A stretch of DNA of 64,000 nt, from assembly GCA_021648375.1 (NCBI GenBank), contig JAKISW010000007.1, forward strand, positions 15,422-79,421, read 5' to 3'. Below, one piece after another: positions 62,200-64,000 of the stretch. Each line of letters begins with the position of its first letter. Position 1 is the first letter of the stretch. The translations under genes and the position numbers were made by a program. The notes beneath the pieces are model-generated. The model worked only from the letters and a program-made list of their open reading frames with translations. It was not told the origin of the DNA and made no database searches. Source of the DNA: Devosiaceae bacterium (GTDB lineage: Bacteria > Pseudomonadota > Alphaproteobacteria > Rhizobiales > Devosiaceae).

Positions 62200-62952
62200 T
62201 TATTCCATTTCCGCAATTTTTTCCATATCCGCCTCGGAAATCTCCACATTGGAATAAACTTTTTGCACATCATCATCATCTTCCAGCGTTGCTAAAAGCC
62301 GCATCAATGATGCACCCTTTCCCACATCAACCGGAGTGCCGGAGTTTGGTTTCCAGATCGGGTTAACCGATACGGCTTCCCCCAAAGCGTCCTGCAAGGC
62401 TTTAGAAGCATCATTAATATCTTCAAACGCACAATAGATAATGTGATTTTCATCCCCCGAATCCACATCCTCAGCCCCCGCCTCAATTGCGGCCTCCATT
62501 ATTGCATCCGCATCTCCCGCATCAACGGGATAAATAATTTCTCCAACCCGCTCAAACATAAAGGCAACAGATCCGGTTTCTCCAAGCGCGCCCCCGGCCT
62601 TGCCAAAGATCGCCCGCACATTAGATGCTGTGCGATTGCGATTATCGGTTAAGGCTTCAACGATAACCGCAACCCCGCCCGGTCCATATCCCTCATATCG
62701 GATATCCTCGTAATTTTCCCCATCGGTGGCGCTGGCCTTGTTGATGGCGCGCTGAATATTGTCCTTGGGCATGGATTGAGAGCGAGCATTAGTCATTGCC
62801 AGGCGCAAGCGCGGATTCATATCCGGGTCCGGCATGCCCATTTTTACCGCCACCGTAATTTCTTTGCTCAGCTTGGAAAACAGTTTTGAACGAACGGCAT
62901 CCTGACGCCCTTTGCGATGCATGATGTTTTTAAATTGTGAATGACCGGCCAT
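62200..62952 (-). CDS. yebC: YebC/PmpR/TACO1 family protein
   Basis: 250 aa, the normal length. It starts MAGHSQFKNIMHRKGRQDAV and continues with SKLFSKLSKEITVAVKMGMP, MPKDNIQRAINKASATDGEN, YEGYGPGGVAVIVEALTDNR and NRTASNVRAIFGKAGGALGE. YebC proteins are known as transcription regulators or as translation factors that help ribosomes at difficult motifs; which applies here cannot be told. It is usually next to ruvC; here about 2.6 kb of lineage-specific genes separate the two. Confidence 0.96.
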   Translation of the reverse strand: MAGHSQFKNIMHRKGRQDAVRSKLFSKLSKEITVAVKMGMPDPDMNPRLRLAMTNARSQSMPKDNIQRAINKASATDGENYEDIRYEGYGPGGVAVIVEALTDNRNRTASNVRAIFGKAGGALGETGSVAFMFERVGEIIYPVDAGDADAIMEAAIEAGAEDVDSGDENHIIYCAFEDINDASKALQDALGEAVSVNPIWKPNSGTPVDVGKGASLMRLLATLEDDDDVQKVYSNVEISEADMEKIAEME

Positions 62953-63037
62953 TTTGTCGTCCTTGGAGTGTTATGCTGTTATATGAGCGCGTTTATAGGA
63001 GAGGATTTGCTCCCGGTCAAAACCCTTATGCTGGTTT

Positions 63038-63661
63038 TCATTCGCTTGTGAACCGGATTTCCTTTCCTTGTGCAGACATCAGATACAATTCAAGATTTGC
63101 CTGACTTGGAAAAACCGAACAATCAAATCCCATATCAAGGTTGGATATGCGTCTGCCCCCAATACCAAGAACATGAATATTCTGCTGTTCCATGCCCTCC
63201 ACCGGGCGCGGACCCGGTGCCCACTCAATCAGATAAGGCAATGCCCCCATATCAAGCAGGCCGCCATCCTCATGCAAACCGAATTGCCAGATCAGATCAT
63301 TGCGGCGCACCTCAACCGGCCTACCCGGATCCATAAAAAAATATTTTCGTGCGCCCTCAAAATCATCAGTATTGACCACAAATGTCAGAAGCTGAAACCC
63401 GGATTGCAAACGACGTTGAATATCGGGATCATCCAGACCAAACCAGCGTTTTGATTTCGGTTCGGGCGCTTTTGGATCAATGGCAATCAATTCAAGGTAT
63501 ATGGGATGGTCATCAGTTTCCAAACGCCACAAAGCGTTATGAGTGCTGAACAACTCGTGCTTTGCCCGAACAACTGGCTCAGCACCCAGCAAGTCACTCA
63601 ACGCCGTTACACCATCCTCAAGGTCGAGGCAGCCAAAAGCAAAATGATCCAGTTTCAACAT
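63038..63661 (-). CDS. Glyoxalase-like (VOC fold) protein
   Basis: 207 aa. The start LKLDHFAFGCLDLEDGVTAL has the metal-ligand His of vicinal-oxygen-chelate proteins, and IYLELIAIDPKAP supplies the Glu. WFGLDDPDIQRRLQSGFQLL, DPGRPVEVRRNDLIWQFGLH and LPYLIEWAPGPRP resemble the Glyoxalase_3 subfamily. The reaction is unknown. It is the last gene on the right side, just before the MITE-like element. Confidence 0.8.
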   Translation of the reverse strand: MLKLDHFAFGCLDLEDGVTALSDLLGAEPVVRAKHELFSTHNALWRLETDDHPIYLELIAIDPKAPEPKSKRWFGLDDPDIQRRLQSGFQLLTFVVNTDDFEGARKYFFMDPGRPVEVRRNDLIWQFGLHEDGGLLDMGALPYLIEWAPGPRPVEGMEQQNIHVLGIGGRRISNLDMGFDCSVFPSQANLELYLMSAQGKEIRFTSE

Positions 63662-63694
63662 TGTAAAATCCTAAAAAGTTGCGAATAATCCTGT

Positions 63695-63963
63695 TAGGGT
63701 CAGGACCTGTTAAATTCGTACAATTCTGTTTGAAATAGAGTATTCAAATAAGGTAAATGGCAGTAAAATCATGTCTATCACCTTATTGAACTGCAATTTG
63801 CATTAGATGCATACTATATTTTAAACCCGAACGGGCGCCGCCTATTTTGTTCATGAATACGTTGCAAAACCTCAAAAATCATTGGATTTACTTCTCTTTT
63901 GCGCCTGTTCACGAACAAAATATGCTGGCGCAGAATGTATAAATTTAATAGGTCCTGACCCTA
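63695..63963. mobile_element. MITE-like nested inverted-repeat element
   Basis: 269 bp without a coding frame. The ends TAGGGTCAGGACCTGTTAAATTCGTA (63695-63720, quoted here in two parts: TAGGGTCAGGACCT and GTTAAATTCGTA) and 63938-63963 are inverted copies with 23 of 26 matching. An inner pair, 63835-63857 (TATTTTGTTCATGAA core) and 63908-63931 (TTCACGAACAAAATA core), forms a second long stem. Both ends finish in TA, fitting a TA target as used by IS630/mariner-type transposases. No transposase is present, so it would be non-autonomous. Alternatively a dispersed RNA-forming repeat. The last 37 bases contain only GAGTCAGGCCCATGGATACA, another repeated word. Confidence 0.65.
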
Positions 63964-64000
63964 GAGTCAGGCCCATGGATACATGTTTACCTATAATGGA

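Overview
The window is chromosomal DNA of an alphaproteobacterium, most likely of the order Hyphomicrobiales (Rhizobiales). This rests on the cell-cycle regulators CtrA and ChpT flanking a che cluster, an EipA/DUF1134 envelope gene next to chpT, a rluD-rpoH pair, serC followed by serA, and a yebC-ruvCAB-ybgC-tolQRAB-pal-cpoB-tilS-ftsH-glmM block. Base composition looks moderate to slightly AT-rich by eye. No rRNA, tRNA, CRISPR array, phage or complete insertion sequence was recognised.

Layout. 1-11.9 kb: the 3' end of ctrA, two small exported proteins, a chemotaxis operon read leftward (cheA-cheW-cheY, then cheB-cheR) interrupted by a rightward amine-oxidase gene, a TetR regulator, chpT, a YHS protein and eipA. 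12-16.4 kb: a PepSY-like exported protein with an OmpR-type two-component system, and a membrane-anchored coiled-coil protein. 16.4-17 kb: a gene-poor stretch of palindromic interspersed repeats. 17-20 kb: an ABC-2 exporter divergent from a MarR regulator. 20-22.8 kb: rluD, rpoH and a YciI-like remnant. 23.4-27.5 kb: thiamine pyrophosphokinase divergent from a TPP riboswitch and thiBPQ. 27.5-36.3 kb: a large low-complexity membrane protein, purA, a DMT transporter, two tandem acidic exported paralogues, a NarL-type two-component system and slyX. 36.3-40.8 kb: serC-serA-aroA behind a probable serC leader RNA. 40.9-49 kb: an outer-membrane barrel, a DMT transporter, glmM, ftsH, tilS and cpoB. 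49.3-55.9 kb: the Tol-Pal system, an outer-membrane barrel protein and ybgC. 56-59.6 kb: a nonsense-interrupted SRPBCC gene, a NUDIX hydrolase and ruvCAB. 59.6-64 kb: a tiny membrane protein, a Met/Asp-rich exported protein, a histidine phosphatase, yebC, a glyoxalase-like protein and a MITE-like element.

Themes. Envelope maintenance dominates (Tol-Pal, EipA, FtsH, barrel proteins, acidic exported proteins). Three perfect TTAA-N7-TTAA sites, the CtrA consensus, lie in front of envelope-type genes, and an imperfect one precedes eipA.

The most unusual observation is the amine oxidase at 4039-5253. Its conserved C-terminal flavin-binding segment lies at the N-terminus, ahead of the Rossmann motif, as if the gene were circularly permuted. 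Other notable signals are a 125-bp identical tract between two otherwise diverged tandem paralogues (gene-conversion-like), a repeated palindromic leader in front of both, a nested inverted-repeat element at the right edge whose terminal sequence also supplies the chpT stop codon, an in-frame amber codon in a SRPBCC gene, and start codons of two divergent genes sharing one CATG.
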